Positions 44,216-53,354 are shown, counted from the stretch's first letter. The stretch: DNA of 64,000 nt from Dethiosulfatarculus sandiegensis (GCF_000931935.2 NZ_AZAC01000001.1:303479-367478); one strand, 5' to 3'. Notes: generated from the letters alone by a model not told the origin. Numbers and translations: made by a program.

Positions 44216-45337
44216 TTAGTTAAGTGCCTCATCCAAGGCCTTTAAAAAACCATCATTTTGATCTTCACTGCCCAGGGAAAGCCTGATGTGATCCGGCATG
44301 CCGAATATGGAGCCCGGCCTTACGATAAAACCCTTGGGCATGAGTTCTCTGAAGACTTCGTCCCCTGAGCCGGGGAGTCTCACAAATAGAAAATTGGTTT
44401 GTGAAACAGGTGATTTAAGGCCATTTTCAGCCAGGGAGCGGGCCACCCTTTCCCTTTCCCGGCAAATCAGTTCAACATGGCCTTTGGCAAAGTTTTCCTC
44501 CCGTAAAAGGGCCAGAGCTGCGGCCTGGGCCGCTACATTGACGTTAAAGGGTAGCTTTACCTTGGCGATCAGCTTGATCACTTCCGGATGTGCCATGATG
44601 TAACCCACCCTCAGACCGGCCAGGCCATAGGCCTTGGAAAAGGTGCGCAGGCCGATGACCCGGTCATCCTTGAACAGATAGTGCTCGGTGTGGGGGCAGT
44701 TTTTGTCAGTGACAAACTCGTAATAGGCTTCGTCCAACACCACCACTATGTTTTCAGGCAACTCTGCCAGGAACCGGTCAAAGGCTTCCTTGTTAAATAC
44801 CGTGGCAGTGGGGTTGGCCGGGTTGCATAGCCAGATCAGCTTGGTCTTTTCCGTCACCTTGGCGCTGATGGACTTAAGGTCTATGTCATAGCCGATAAGG
44901 GGGACCATCACCGGCTCGGCCCCGCAGAGTATGGTTGCGGTTTCATAGGCATCGAAAATGGGTTTGGGTATGATTGCCTGGTCGCCCTGGTTCAAAAAGG
45001 CCTGGGCCACAAGCCTGATGCATTCTTCGGCTCCGTTGCCAAATAAAAGGCAATCAGTCTGAAGCCCCAGCCGGGAGGCCAGTTCCCGCCCCAAAATGCG
45101 GCAGTTGCCGTCCGGGTAGCGGGTGAGGTCTGTGGCCTGTTTCAAAATGGTCTCGAGAACCAGGCCGGGAAGCTCCAAAGGGCATTCATTGGAGGCCAGT
45201 TTCACCACCTCGGTGAGACCCAGTTCTTCCTTAACCTCCACCAAGGGCTTGCCGGGAATATAGGGGCGCAGTTCCGGCACCCCCCTGCGGGCGGCCTTGG
45301 CAATGTCTATGCGGGATAATTTATTGGATACAGGCAT
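44216..45337 (-). CDS. HisC-like class II (fold type I) aminotransferase
   Basis: A 373-residue PLP enzyme like histidinol-phosphate or aromatic aminotransferase. The Schiff-base lysine is K235 in TFSKAYGLAGLRVGY; N172 and D202 lie in CNPANPTA and LDEAYYEF. It follows the regulator gene after 8 nt and precedes the binding-protein gene. No his genes are nearby, so a catabolic or aromatic aminotransferase role is more likely than histidine synthesis. This is inferred from context. Confidence 0.85.
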   Translation of the reverse strand: MPVSNKLSRIDIAKAARRGVPELRPYIPGKPLVEVKEELGLTEVVKLASNECPLELPGLVLETILKQATDLTRYPDGNCRILGRELASRLGLQTDCLLFGNGAEECIRLVAQAFLNQGDQAIIPKPIFDAYETATILCGAEPVMVPLIGYDIDLKSISAKVTEKTKLIWLCNPANPTATVFNKEAFDRFLAELPENIVVVLDEAYYEFVTDKNCPHTEHYLFKDDRVIGLRTFSKAYGLAGLRVGYIMAHPEVIKLIAKVKLPFNVNVAAQAAALALLREENFAKGHVELICRERERVARSLAENGLKSPVSQTNFLFVRLPGSGDEVFRELMPKGFIVRPGSIFGMPDHIRLSLGSEDQNDGFLKALDEALN

Positions 45338-45345
45338 TTTTTTCT

Positions 45346-46128
45346 CTAGTCGTTTTGTTCGGCAATCGCCACCTGTTGACCCTGGTTTGGATCGGGCGGG
45401 GCGAACATTTCTTCCTGGGCCTTCATGTAACCGTTAAAACGGCGAACATGCTCCCTGGCCAGTCGGCTTGCCTCTTGGGAGTCTTTTTTCTCCAGGGCGG
45501 TAATGATGTTGGCCAAGTCTGTATAGTTTTGCTTCATAAGTTCGTGGTCATAAACCGCGAATTTATCGTCAGCCCCCAGGATGTCCTGGTGGAGCATGCA
45601 TAAAACCGAAGTGAATACCGGATTTTTGGTTATCTTGGCCAGCTCCACGTGAAAGGCGATATCCTGGTCATAAAATGCCCGCCAATCCTCTTTGGAGTGG
45701 TCCAGCACTTCACGGGCCTTTTGTAGTATGGATTTGAGCCTTGCCAGGGCAGTGTCATCGACCCTTTGGGCGGCCAGGGCGGTGAGACCGCCTTCCAGCA
45801 CTTCTCTGAACTCGGCCATCTGGTCAAAGCGCACATGCTTGTATTTAAGCAAAAGGGTGAAGCCTTCGGTTACCTGGGTGGTGTCCATGCGTCGCACCAC
45901 CGCCCCGCCAAGGGCCCCCCTTTTTATGCTGATTAACCCTTTTTGTTCCAGTATTCTAAGTGCTTCCCTTACACTACTGCGGCTGGCGGAGAACATTTGG
46001 GAGAGTTTCATCTCAGAAGGCAGCCTGTCCTGGGGCTTGAGTTCGCCCCTTAGGATAGCCTCTTGGATCTGTTCAACGATCAGTTGGAAAATTTTGTCGC
46101 GTTTTATTTTGGTGGCCTTAAAGCTCAT
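45346..46128 (-). CDS. FadR-type GntR family transcriptional regulator
   Basis: A 260-residue regulator. The N-terminal winged helix (LPSEMKLSQMFSASRSSVRE) is followed by an FCD ligand domain with the D/H metal-ligand pattern (FYDQDIAFHVELAK and HVRRFN). Relatives include LldR and PdhR, which sense 2-hydroxy- and 2-oxoacids. It is the first gene of the cluster, and a 9-bp palindrome lies in its own leader, so autoregulation is likely. Confidence 0.92.
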   Translation of the reverse strand: MSFKATKIKRDKIFQLIVEQIQEAILRGELKPQDRLPSEMKLSQMFSASRSSVREALRILEQKGLISIKRGALGGAVVRRMDTTQVTEGFTLLLKYKHVRFDQMAEFREVLEGGLTALAAQRVDDTALARLKSILQKAREVLDHSKEDWRAFYDQDIAFHVELAKITKNPVFTSVLCMLHQDILGADDKFAVYDHELMKQNYTDLANIITALEKKDSQEASRLAREHVRRFNGYMKAQEEMFAPPDPNQGQQVAIAEQND

Positions 46129-46151
46129 ATTTTATATACAGCCCTTTTAAT

Positions 46152-46160
46152 TGTCGGACA
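46152..46160 (-). promoter_or_regulatory. Candidate GntR operator (TGTCGGACA)
   Basis: A perfect 9-bp palindrome lies 24 nt before the regulator start codon. Its GT-N3-AC core fits the TnGTnnnACnA type recognised by FadR-family GntR proteins except at the last base. It lies just after the predicted transcription start, where binding would block initiation or elongation. Confidence 0.45.
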
Positions 46161-46176
46161 TAAGACGAATGCCAAG

Positions 46177-46203
46177 ATTATGCAAAATGAAACAGTGCGT
46201 CAA
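46177..46203 (-). promoter_or_regulatory. Candidate promoter of the regulator/transport/racemase cluster
   Basis: On the minus strand TTGACG (46203-46198) and CATAAT (46182-46177) each match the consensus at 5 of 6 positions with a short 15-bp spacer. The palindrome at 46152-46160 lies directly downstream. Confidence 0.45.
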
Positions 46204-46400
46204 GTATGAAATACCTAGGGCAGAAGGGAAATTTTGCTTAGGTTGTGCAAAGATAACCAGTCTTGGGTTCTCTGTTCTTTGCTTTTTTGAGATAAATGGA
46301 GTTTGGCAGTTGTTTTAAGGTGGCTTTTGGGCTGGTCCTGCTATTATGGGAAAAGAGTTCTTACCATGGATATTACCTCAAAGACAGGGGGTTGAATTTT

Positions 46401-47018
46401 ATGCGACTGGGAAAAACATTTTTTTTTGGCCTTGCCTTGCTTTCTGTATGCGCACTGGCTTTTGGGTGCGCTTCCACAAAATTGACCAGTGTATGGCATG
46501 TGGAGAAAAAACCTGCCGAACCGCTGAAAAGCATAATGGTGGTGGGTATATCGGACCAAAGCAGTGTCAGACGTTCCTTTGAGGACCTGTTTGTCAGGGA
46601 GCTTGCCAAACACAAGGTAAAGGGCCTGGCCAGCTATAGGGTTTTGAACAGTGAGCAGGAAAAGGATCAGGGTCTTATCCGCAAGGCAGCCCTGGACCGG
46701 GGTGCGCAAGGGGTTATGGCAGTGCATTACAAGGGTACTGAAACCAAAGAGGATTATGTGCCTCCCACCAGCACGCCTGTGGTTTATCGCACCTGGGACG
46801 GGTATTACCCCATGGTCTACAGCTATGTGAGTGAACCGGGCTATTACCGCACCAGGAAATATTTGAGTCTTGAGACGAACCTTTATCGGGTTTCTGACGG
46901 CACTCTGCTTTGGGCCGGGGCCTCTCGCTCCCTGGATCAGGATTCCCTGAAAAAATTGGTTCAGGATCTGGCCAAGGTGGTTTTAAACAACATGGCTAGC
47001 GCAGGCCTGGTGCCCTGA
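46401..47018 (+). CDS. Predicted lipoprotein, DUF4136-like
   Basis: A 205-residue exported protein. The N-terminus MRLGKTFFFGLALLSVCALA followed by FGC looks like a lipoprotein signal with C23 as the acylated residue, although the -3 position is not the usual Leu. The mature part has TSVWHVEKKPAEPLKSIMVV and a Tyr-rich segment near residues 130-155, resembling the DUF4136/GNA1162-type fold. ATG at 46401 is chosen for the AGGGGG before it. Function unknown. Confidence 0.75.
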   Translation: MRLGKTFFFGLALLSVCALAFGCASTKLTSVWHVEKKPAEPLKSIMVVGISDQSSVRRSFEDLFVRELAKHKVKGLASYRVLNSEQEKDQGLIRKAALDRGAQGVMAVHYKGTETKEDYVPPTSTPVVYRTWDGYYPMVYSYVSEPGYYRTRKYLSLETNLYRVSDGTLLWAGASRSLDQDSLKKLVQDLAKVVLNNMASAGLVP

Positions 47019-47067
47019 CAAAACTCAACTCACCTGGTTTTTATTGGGGGTTGTCTGAAAGTGTTAG

Positions 47068-47104
47068 ATCCCGGTCCGCTCCAAGGGGCGAACCGGGATT
47101 TTTG
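47068..47104 (+). terminator. Intrinsic terminator after the lipoprotein gene
   Basis: ATCCCGGT (47068-47075) pairs with ACCGGGAT (47092-47099), with further inner pairing, and is followed by five T residues. It lies 49 nt after the lipoprotein stop and before the convergent ssb gene. Confidence 0.8.
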
Positions 47105-47129
47105 TACATGCTTTTTTTAAAGGGGCGTA

Positions 47130-47672
47130 TCAAAAGGGGATGTCGTCGTCAGTGGGGGGCGGGCCGCCAAAGTCGCCGCCCTGGCCTCCGCCGTAATTAC
47201 CGCCTCCTTGACCGCCGCCGCCCTGGCCTCCGCCGTAATTGCCGCCGCCCTGGCCTCCGCCGTAATTGCCGCCGCCTTGACCGCCGCCGTAATTGCCGCC
47301 GCCTTGACCACCGCCGTAGTTTCCGCCGCCACCCTGTGCGCCGCCGCCAAGGAACTGTACATCCCTGACCACGATCTCAGTGCTGTAGCGTTTGTTACCC
47401 TGCTGGTCTTCCCACATATTGGTGCGCAGGCTGCCTTCCACATACACCTGACGGCCTTTGCTGAGATACTGACCGCAGATCTCGGCCAATTTGCCCCAGG
47501 CGGTTATCCGGTGCCATTCGGTGCGTTCCTGCTGATTGCCGTCGCGGTCTTTAAAGGTTTCTGACGTAGCGATTCTGAATTTGCATACGGCAGTCCCCCC
47601 GGCAGTGTACTTGAGCTCCGGATCTGCCCCCAAGTTGCCGATTAGAATGACTTTGTTTATGCCGCGCGCCAT
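47130..47672 (-). CDS. ssb: Single-stranded DNA-binding protein
   Basis: A 180-residue SSB. The OB fold ([34 protein letters not shown]) covers residues 1-107. A Gly/Asn/Tyr/Gln repeat linker spans 110-170, and the acidic tail DDDIPF binds partner proteins. ATG at 47672 follows AAAGGAGG. The linker is built of nearly perfect 9-residue repeats. Confidence 0.96.
   Translation of the reverse strand: MARGINKVILIGNLGADPELKYTAGGTAVCKFRIATSETFKDRDGNQQERTEWHRITAWGKLAEICGQYLSKGRQVYVEGSLRTNMWEDQQGNKRYSTEIVVRDVQFLGGGAQGGGGNYGGGQGGGNYGGGQGGGNYGGGQGGGNYGGGQGGGGQGGGNYGGGQGGDFGGPPPTDDDIPF
47181..47333 (-). repeat. Tandem 27-bp repeats inside ssb
   Basis: Five near-identical copies of a 27-bp unit encode the peptide GGGNYGGGQ at residues 114-164, interrupted once by a short GGGGQ unit. 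Such arrays change copy number by slippage. The repeats are coding and in frame, not a CRISPR array. Confidence 0.9.
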
Positions 47673-48358
47673 GGTTCCTCCTTTATTCATTATTGCTTGG
47701 ACTCTAACACAACCCTTGCGCGAGTGGCAACCAAACGCGAGCTGAGCGCTACTTAAGGATTGCAGGAGTTATTTTTAGTTTTCGGCTGTTAACAAACAGC
47801 CTAATAGCTGGCTCAAAATACACCCTGAAACCTTAGTTCTTCAGGGACGCCAGGGAAGGTCCCCACTCAACTATGATTAGTTACGGCGTAATTTCAGCCT
47901 GTTGCCAAAATTTGGGAGAAGCTTGCCAAAAAGCTGTTAAGGGGGCTAAAGCGATCCGGATTCCCTTTGATTTTTTAGACCGCCCCCCCAGTGGGGTCTT
48001 TCGGGCAAGGGGTGTTTTTAAAAGCGATTTACGCTCCCAAAAGGCCCGCTCAAATTGTGACACAAAAAACCGGCCTTGTCCGCCGCCATGGTTGGGTTAT
48101 TAATATAAAAAACAAAATTCGGTTGGCCTTGACCAAATAGTGATTGCATGACAATCTTGACATGCCCGGCCAGATATGGGCCGGGAAAAGTGGGAGAATG
48201 CCTCTAGGACCTCTTCACCTGCTGGTTGGTTGAAATGGTTTTTTTGCCAACCAAACCGGAGCGCCTATATAATTGAACCGGGCCGATTCAGCCCACCAAT
48301 TTGCGATGGGTTTTGCACTACCTTATTCAGCTACTCTGCCGGGGGTTGGAGTTTTTCA
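47673..48358. other. Non-coding gap between ssb and plsC
   Basis: This 686-nt gap holds the candidate ssb promoter near its left end. I saw no convincing gene; a 76-codon frame at 47873-48103 lacks a ribosome binding site and a recognisable sequence. A G/C-run inverted repeat lies near 47978-48000. No clear promoter for plsC was identified. Confidence 0.5.
47701..47730 (-). promoter_or_regulatory. Candidate ssb promoter
   Basis: On the minus strand TTGCCA (47730-47725, 5 of 6) and TAGAGT (47706-47701, 4 of 6) are separated by 18 bp, about 29 nt before the ssb start codon. Confidence 0.4.
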
Positions 48359-49087
48359 GTGAATTTACCTAAGCCGCTTGTATTGATTATTTCCATATGG
48401 GGTACTGCCTGGGCTGCCTTTATCACGATTTTCATCTCCTCCTTAGTGGTCGTCTTCAGCCTTTTGGGAGCTTCTCAGGCCTTTCTTTTGAAGATTGCCC
48501 GCTCATGGGGAAGGCTTCTGCTAAAGGGGGCCTTTATCGGCCTGAGCACCAAGGGGTTTGAAAATCTGGCCCAGGCCGGGGGATATGTATTTGTCTCCAA
48601 CCACACCTCTGCCCTGGATATACCCGCCCTGCAGGCCGGGTTGCCTCCCAATTTTCATTGGCTGGCCAAAAAAGAACTTTTCAAAATAGCGATTTTCGGA
48701 CCGGCCATAAGGCGGGCAGGGGCCTTGCCCATTGACCGCTCCAACAACAGGGCGGCGGTTAAGAGCCTGGTTGAGGCGGCCAAGTGTATAATCGAAGGCG
48801 ACAGCGCGGTTATATTCCCGGAGGGAACCAGGTCTGAGGATGGTGGGCTGCTGCCCTTTAAATCCGGCGGCCTGGCCCTGGCCATCCGGGCTCAGTCCCC
48901 GGTGGTGCCGGTGGCCATAATCGGCGCGGCCCGGGCCATGGCGCCGAATAAGCTGCTCATTGCGCCCGGTCATATACAGGTGGTTTTGGGAGAGCCCATT
49001 TCCACCGCGGGCATGAAGATGCCCCAACGTGATGAATTGGCAGGGATTCTGAAAGAGCGTATTCAAGAGCTGATCGAGAAAAATTAA
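48359..49087 (+). CDS. plsC: 1-acyl-sn-glycerol-3-phosphate acyltransferase
   Basis: A 242-residue inner-membrane enzyme that makes phosphatidic acid from lysophosphatidate. It has an N-terminal membrane helix (about 7-35), the catalytic NHTSALD (HX4D) and the substrate motif PEGTRS. GTG at 48359 is chosen because GGAG precedes it by 7 nt; longer frames back to 48176 add non-homologous residues. A two-part hairpin (49094-49129) follows its stop. Confidence 0.88.
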   Translation: MNLPKPLVLIISIWGTAWAAFITIFISSLVVVFSLLGASQAFLLKIARSWGRLLLKGAFIGLSTKGFENLAQAGGYVFVSNHTSALDIPALQAGLPPNFHWLAKKELFKIAIFGPAIRRAGALPIDRSNNRAAVKSLVEAAKCIIEGDSAVIFPEGTRSEDGGLLPFKSGGLALAIRAQSPVVPVAIIGAARAMAPNKLLIAPGHIQVVLGEPISTAGMKMPQRDELAGILKERIQELIEKN

Positions 49088-49249
49088 AAACAACCCTTTT
49101 TTGAATCTTTTGATTCAGGCGGGAAAGGGCCGGGAAAATACTGGTTGACCATCTGAGTTTTTAAAGAAACCTACCGAAAAACAGACCTTGAGCGCAACAG
49201 GTTTGTGTTACAATCCAACTAACTGAAAAGATTAAGGATATATCAGGCA

Positions 49250-51511
49250 GTGGCCAAAAGATCTCCAAACAGGCGAAAATTCAGTTTCCCCAAAAGCCTC
49301 AAACTAAACGGTTTGGCTGTTTGGTTTTTGGGTGGCGGCCTATTGTTCTTCACCTTGTTTTTGCTTGTCTCCCTGATTGGTTATTCACCGAATGACCCTA
49401 CACCGCTCATGGAAAAGGCCGGGGCTGTGGCCAACCCCCTGGGTCTGGCCGGGGCCTATACCGCCTCTTCGCTTTACAGCATCTTCGGACTGGCTGCCTG
49501 GCTTTTGGTTTTCCTGCCCTGGCTTTCCCTTCCCATTGTGCTCAAGGAAAAATCCGCAGGCTCGGTGATTCTTTTGACGGCCGGATCTGTTTGGCTGATT
49601 ATCTCCCTGGCCGCACTTTTAGGGCAAAGTGGGCTTAAAATGCCCTATGAGGGGGTCTCGTTATCCATGGGAGGAAAAGGCGGCCTGGCCATGGCTCGGG
49701 GATTGTTCGGCTGGGCCGGCGCTCCGTTGGCCTGGGGGCTTCCGGTGGTGTTGGCCTTGGGCGGAGTCGGACTTTTGGTCTGGTCGAGCTGGTCCTTTTT
49801 AGGGCCTTTTTTGGAACCGGGATTTGAGGGGGCAACAAAAAGTAAGCCCAAAAAATCGGGCCCGATTATTGCCACCCAGGAGCAGTATGAACCCGAACCT
49901 CAAGCTGAACCGGAGCCTGTGCCCGTGCCTGAACCGGTCTCAGAGGCCTTTGAGGGTGAACCGGAAAAGAATCTCTTTAACGATCAGGCAGGTCCCAAGA
50001 TCAGACCCCGTAAGCCAAATTCAAATCAGGCCACCGACGTCGAAATCAAGGCGGAGAGTAAAGGTCCCTATCACTTGCCGCCTGTGGACCTTTTAAAGGA
50101 AAACAAAGATCCGAAGCCTGTGGACCATGCTGATGTCCTGCGGAAAAATTCCCAGCTCCTTGAAGAAAAATTAAATGATTTCGGGGTAAAGGGACAGGTT
50201 GTCGAGGTGGCCCCCGGGCCTGTGGTCACCATGTATGAGTTCAAGCCCGCACCAGGGGTTAAGATAAGCAAGGTGGCCAACTTAAGCGATGACCTGGCCA
50301 TGAACTTAAAGGCCCGGTCCATTCGCATCGTGGCCCCCATTCCGGGCAAGGCGGTGATTGGCATAGAGATACCCAGTCAGCAAAGGGAGACGGTTTACCT
50401 CAGGGAGCTTTTGGGTTCCAAGACCTATCAAAATGCCCAAAGTCCCCTGACCCTGGCCCTGGGCAAGGATATTTTAGGGGCTCCGGTGGTCAACAACCTG
50501 GGACGGATGCCTCATCTTTTGATCGCAGGCGCCACCGGTGCGGGCAAGAGTGTTTTTATCAACACCATGGTGCTTTCCATCCTGTACAGGGCCACTCCGG
50601 AAGAAGTGCGCATGCTCATGGTTGACCCCAAGCGCATTGAACTTTCGACTTATAACGATATTCCCCATCTGCTCTACCCCATTATCACCAATCCTCAGGA
50701 AGCCACGGCGGGCCTGCGCTGGGCGGTTAATGAGATGGAAAGGCGTTATGAGCTTCTGGCCCGCATGGGGGTGCGCAATATTGAATCTTTTAACGCCAAG
50801 TTTAAAAAGGAAGGCCCCTCCGCCCTGTTCAGGGAAGGCGATGGGCCTGACGAATTCAACCAGACCGGGCCATTGCCATATATTGTGGTGATCATCGATG
50901 AGTTGGCCGATTTGATGATGGTCGCCTCCAAGGAGGTGGAGGCCCTTATCACCCGCCTGGCCCAGATGGCCAGGGCCGCGGGGCTGCATCTGGTTCTGGC
51001 CACCCAGCGCCCCAGCGTGGATGTGATCACGGGACTTATCAAGGCCAACTTCCCCTCCCGCATATCGTTTCAGGTCACCAGCCGGGTGGACAGCCGCACA
51101 ATTTTAGATCAACAGGGCGCGGAACAGCTTTTGGGCAAGGGAGATATGCTTTTTGCCCCTCCCGGCGCTTCCGGGCTGATGAGGTTGCACGGCGCTTTTG
51201 TGAGTGACAATGAGATCGAGGCGGTGGCGGACTTTGTGCGAAGTCAGGCCAAGCCGGATTATGACCCCAGCATTGTGCAGACTCCGGCTGAAGGCGAATC
51301 AGGCGGGGGGGATGATGAGCCGGAAGATGAAAGATATGGCGATGCCGTGGCCCTGGTGCGGGAGACCGGCCAGGCTTCGATTTCTTTTGTGCAAAGACGG
51401 CTCAGGGTGGGATATAACCGGGCCGCCCGTATGATAGAACAGATGGAGCGCGAGGGGATTGTGGGGCCGTCCGACGGCAGCAGACCCCGAGAGGTGCTGA
51501 TAAGGGAATAG
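49250..51511 (+). CDS. ftsK: DNA translocase FtsK/SpoIIIE
   Basis: A 753-residue membrane-anchored DNA pump that clears the chromosome terminus from the septum. It has four N-terminal membrane helices (to about residue 190), an acidic Pro/Glu linker, the alpha/beta motor with Walker A GATGAGKS (427-434) and VVIIDELADLMM, and a C-terminal winged-helix gamma domain (YGDAVALVRETGQASISFVQ) that reads orientation sequences. The start is GTG at 49250. lolA follows, a common pairing in proteobacteria. Confidence 0.95.
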   Translation: MAKRSPNRRKFSFPKSLKLNGLAVWFLGGGLLFFTLFLLVSLIGYSPNDPTPLMEKAGAVANPLGLAGAYTASSLYSIFGLAAWLLVFLPWLSLPIVLKEKSAGSVILLTAGSVWLIISLAALLGQSGLKMPYEGVSLSMGGKGGLAMARGLFGWAGAPLAWGLPVVLALGGVGLLVWSSWSFLGPFLEPGFEGATKSKPKKSGPIIATQEQYEPEPQAEPEPVPVPEPVSEAFEGEPEKNLFNDQAGPKIRPRKPNSNQATDVEIKAESKGPYHLPPVDLLKENKDPKPVDHADVLRKNSQLLEEKLNDFGVKGQVVEVAPGPVVTMYEFKPAPGVKISKVANLSDDLAMNLKARSIRIVAPIPGKAVIGIEIPSQQRETVYLRELLGSKTYQNAQSPLTLALGKDILGAPVVNNLGRMPHLLIAGATGAGKSVFINTMVLSILYRATPEEVRMLMVDPKRIELSTYNDIPHLLYPIITNPQEATAGLRWAVNEMERRYELLARMGVRNIESFNAKFKKEGPSALFREGDGPDEFNQTGPLPYIVVIIDELADLMMVASKEVEALITRLAQMARAAGLHLVLATQRPSVDVITGLIKANFPSRISFQVTSRVDSRTILDQQGAEQLLGKGDMLFAPPGASGLMRLHGAFVSDNEIEAVADFVRSQAKPDYDPSIVQTPAEGESGGGDDEPEDERYGDAVALVRETGQASISFVQRRLRVGYNRAARMIEQMEREGIVGPSDGSRPREVLIRE

Positions 51512-51550
51512 ACCATGTTTGTTTTTACTTCTCCTTTTGAGGAGGATCTG

Positions 51551-52243
51551 ATGAAAAAGTGGGTGGCGTTTGGGGCGGTTCTGTTTTTGCTTTTCGCCCC
51601 TTGGGCTGTTAACCGGGCCCTGGCTTCAGGGGAGCCGGGCGATCTGGCGGTTGAGATTCAAAAACGTTATCAGGATATCCACGGGATAAAGGCCTCTTAT
51701 CTGAGGCACAGCCGTTTTGTGGCGACAGGCTCCCAGTTGAACAGAGAGATTAAAGGGGCGGGCGTTCTCTATTGGTCCCGGCCCACCAACCTGCGCCTGG
51801 AGCAAAAAACTCCCAAAGAGGAGCTGATCGTGGCCACGGACCAGGGAGTCTGGTGGGTGCGGGAGTCCAGGCAAAGGGCGGACCTTTATCCCCAGGAGCA
51901 GTTCACCAGCGGGCTCAAGCCCTTGCTCGACGCCTTGGGCGGGCTGGCCGCCCTGGACCAGGACTTTAACCTGGAAAAACCGGGTCAGGAACACAAAGGA
52001 CCTGATCAACAGAGCCTGGTCCTGGTATTGATCCCCAAGCACCGCAGGGTGGACCTTAAAACCCTGGTGCTATGGTTTGAGCCGGATTCGCTCTTGTTAA
52101 AAGGCTTCAGAATAACCAGCCTGGTGGGGGATGTGACGGAGTATCTTTTCCAAGACCTCGAGGTGAATCCGGATTTTTCCGGGCAGGTCTTTAGCTATGA
52201 CCCTCCCGCCGATTTCAGGGTGAGAGATCATCACCGCAAATAA
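51551..52243 (+). CDS. lolA: Outer-membrane lipoprotein carrier LolA
   Basis: A 230-residue periplasmic protein that shuttles lipoproteins to the outer membrane. It has a signal peptide (MKKWVAFGAVLFLLFAPWAV, cleavage near ALA-SG) and the LolA fold with IKASYLRHS, GAGVLYWSRPTNLRLE and LLKGFRITSLVGDVTEYLF. ATG at 51551 follows GAGGAGGA. It lies 39 nt after ftsK in the same direction. Confidence 0.88.
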   Translation: MKKWVAFGAVLFLLFAPWAVNRALASGEPGDLAVEIQKRYQDIHGIKASYLRHSRFVATGSQLNREIKGAGVLYWSRPTNLRLEQKTPKEELIVATDQGVWWVRESRQRADLYPQEQFTSGLKPLLDALGGLAALDQDFNLEKPGQEHKGPDQQSLVLVLIPKHRRVDLKTLVLWFEPDSLLLKGFRITSLVGDVTEYLFQDLEVNPDFSGQVFSYDPPADFRVRDHHRK

Positions 52244-52258
52244 AAACGCAAATTGAAA

Positions 52259-52312
52259 AAGGAGCCTTTGCACTTAAGGCAAAGGCTCCTTGGCAAAAAC
52301 TTGGGTTTTGCC
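52259..52312. terminator. Two adjacent hairpins between convergent lolA and mutM
   Basis: A perfect 13-bp stem (52259-52271 with 52279-52291) is followed at once by a 7-bp stem GGCAAAA (52292-52298) with TTTTGCC (52306-52312). The first begins 15 nt after lolA. The structures are symmetrical and could end transcription from either side. No long T run follows. Confidence 0.6.
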
Positions 52313-52454
52313 AAGTGGCTAGAATTAATCTTCTCAAGAAAGCCTCGCAATTCGGCGGGCCGTCATTCGGGGTCCCCGAAAAATCGAAGATTTTTTGGGG
52401 TGCTGCATGGCCCGGGTTCGGCTCAATTGCAGTTTCAAGGCTTTTGAAAGGCTC

Positions 52455-53273
52455 TTAATAGCATTTCTGGCAATGGCGGCAATAGTGGGTGGAGCGTCCG
52501 CCCAGGGTGATTTTTTTTATCTCCCTGCCGCAGATGGGACAGGGGGCTCCCTTGTGTCCATAGACCTGGTGGAGATCCTGAAAAGACCCCGCTTCTCCTT
52601 TTGCGTCCACATAATCCCTTATGCTGGAGCCGCCGCAATCAATGGCCTGACCTAAAAGCTCCCTCAAAATCCGGTGCAGCTTGGCCAGGGCTTTGGGGGG
52701 AATCTCTCCGGCCCGGCTGGTGGGGGCGATGCCCGCCCGGAACAGGGATTCATCGGCATAGATATTACCCACACCGGCCAGGATGCGCTGATCAAGCAAA
52801 AGAGACTTGATTGGGGCCTTGCGTCCGGCCAGACTTTTGGTAAAGGTTTCCAGGCTGATCATAAGCGCATCCGGTCCCATGTTTTTTAATGGGCCTTTTT
52901 GCAGGGCTTCTTTATTCGGCAGATAGGCCATGAAGCCGAATTGCCGCACATCACGGAAGAAAAAGCCGCTTTGGTCGTTAAAATGTATACAGGCGTGAAT
53001 ATGGGGCAAATCCGGTTGTTTTTCGCGCAGGATTATCTGGCCGGTCATGCCAAGATGAATAGCCCAAAAAGAACTGTTTTCCAAGTGGACGATGAGCAGT
53101 TTGCCATGTCGATCAACTTGCACTATTCTTTTATTTAATAAGCCCTTTTGGAAAAATAATGGATCGGGTCTTACAATTTTCTCAAGGTTTATTACGATAT
53201 TAATTATATTTTTTCCGATAATGACTGGAGCAAGTGTGCGACGCACGCATTCTACTTCCGGCAGTTCTGGCAT
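52455..53273 (-). CDS. mutM: Formamidopyrimidine-DNA glycosylase
   Basis: A 272-residue DNA repair enzyme that removes 8-oxoguanine. The catalytic N-terminus MPELPEVE, the H2TH segment GVGNIYADESLF and the C-terminal zinc finger (CPICG...CRHC) are intact. ATG at 53273 is chosen so that the catalytic proline follows the start; a longer frame to 53306 would bury it. Confidence 0.95.
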   Translation of the reverse strand: MPELPEVECVRRTLAPVIIGKNIINIVINLEKIVRPDPLFFQKGLLNKRIVQVDRHGKLLIVHLENSSFWAIHLGMTGQIILREKQPDLPHIHACIHFNDQSGFFFRDVRQFGFMAYLPNKEALQKGPLKNMGPDALMISLETFTKSLAGRKAPIKSLLLDQRILAGVGNIYADESLFRAGIAPTSRAGEIPPKALAKLHRILRELLGQAIDCGGSSIRDYVDAKGEAGSFQDLHQVYGHKGAPCPICGREIKKITLGGRSTHYCRHCQKCY

Positions 53274-53354
53274 TGGTCTTCTCCCTGGCCGCACGCTATC
53301 GGGCAAAGGGCCGCGAATTCAAGTGTTTCGTCAATATACCCCATTATTTGGTGG

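Noticed and set aside
47181..47333. Possible CRISPR or non-coding repeat array
   Set aside because: The repeats are contiguous without spacers, in frame, and encode the SSB linker.
47873..48103. 76-codon frame between ssb and plsC
   Set aside because: No convincing ribosome binding site, low-complexity composition and no recognisable motif.
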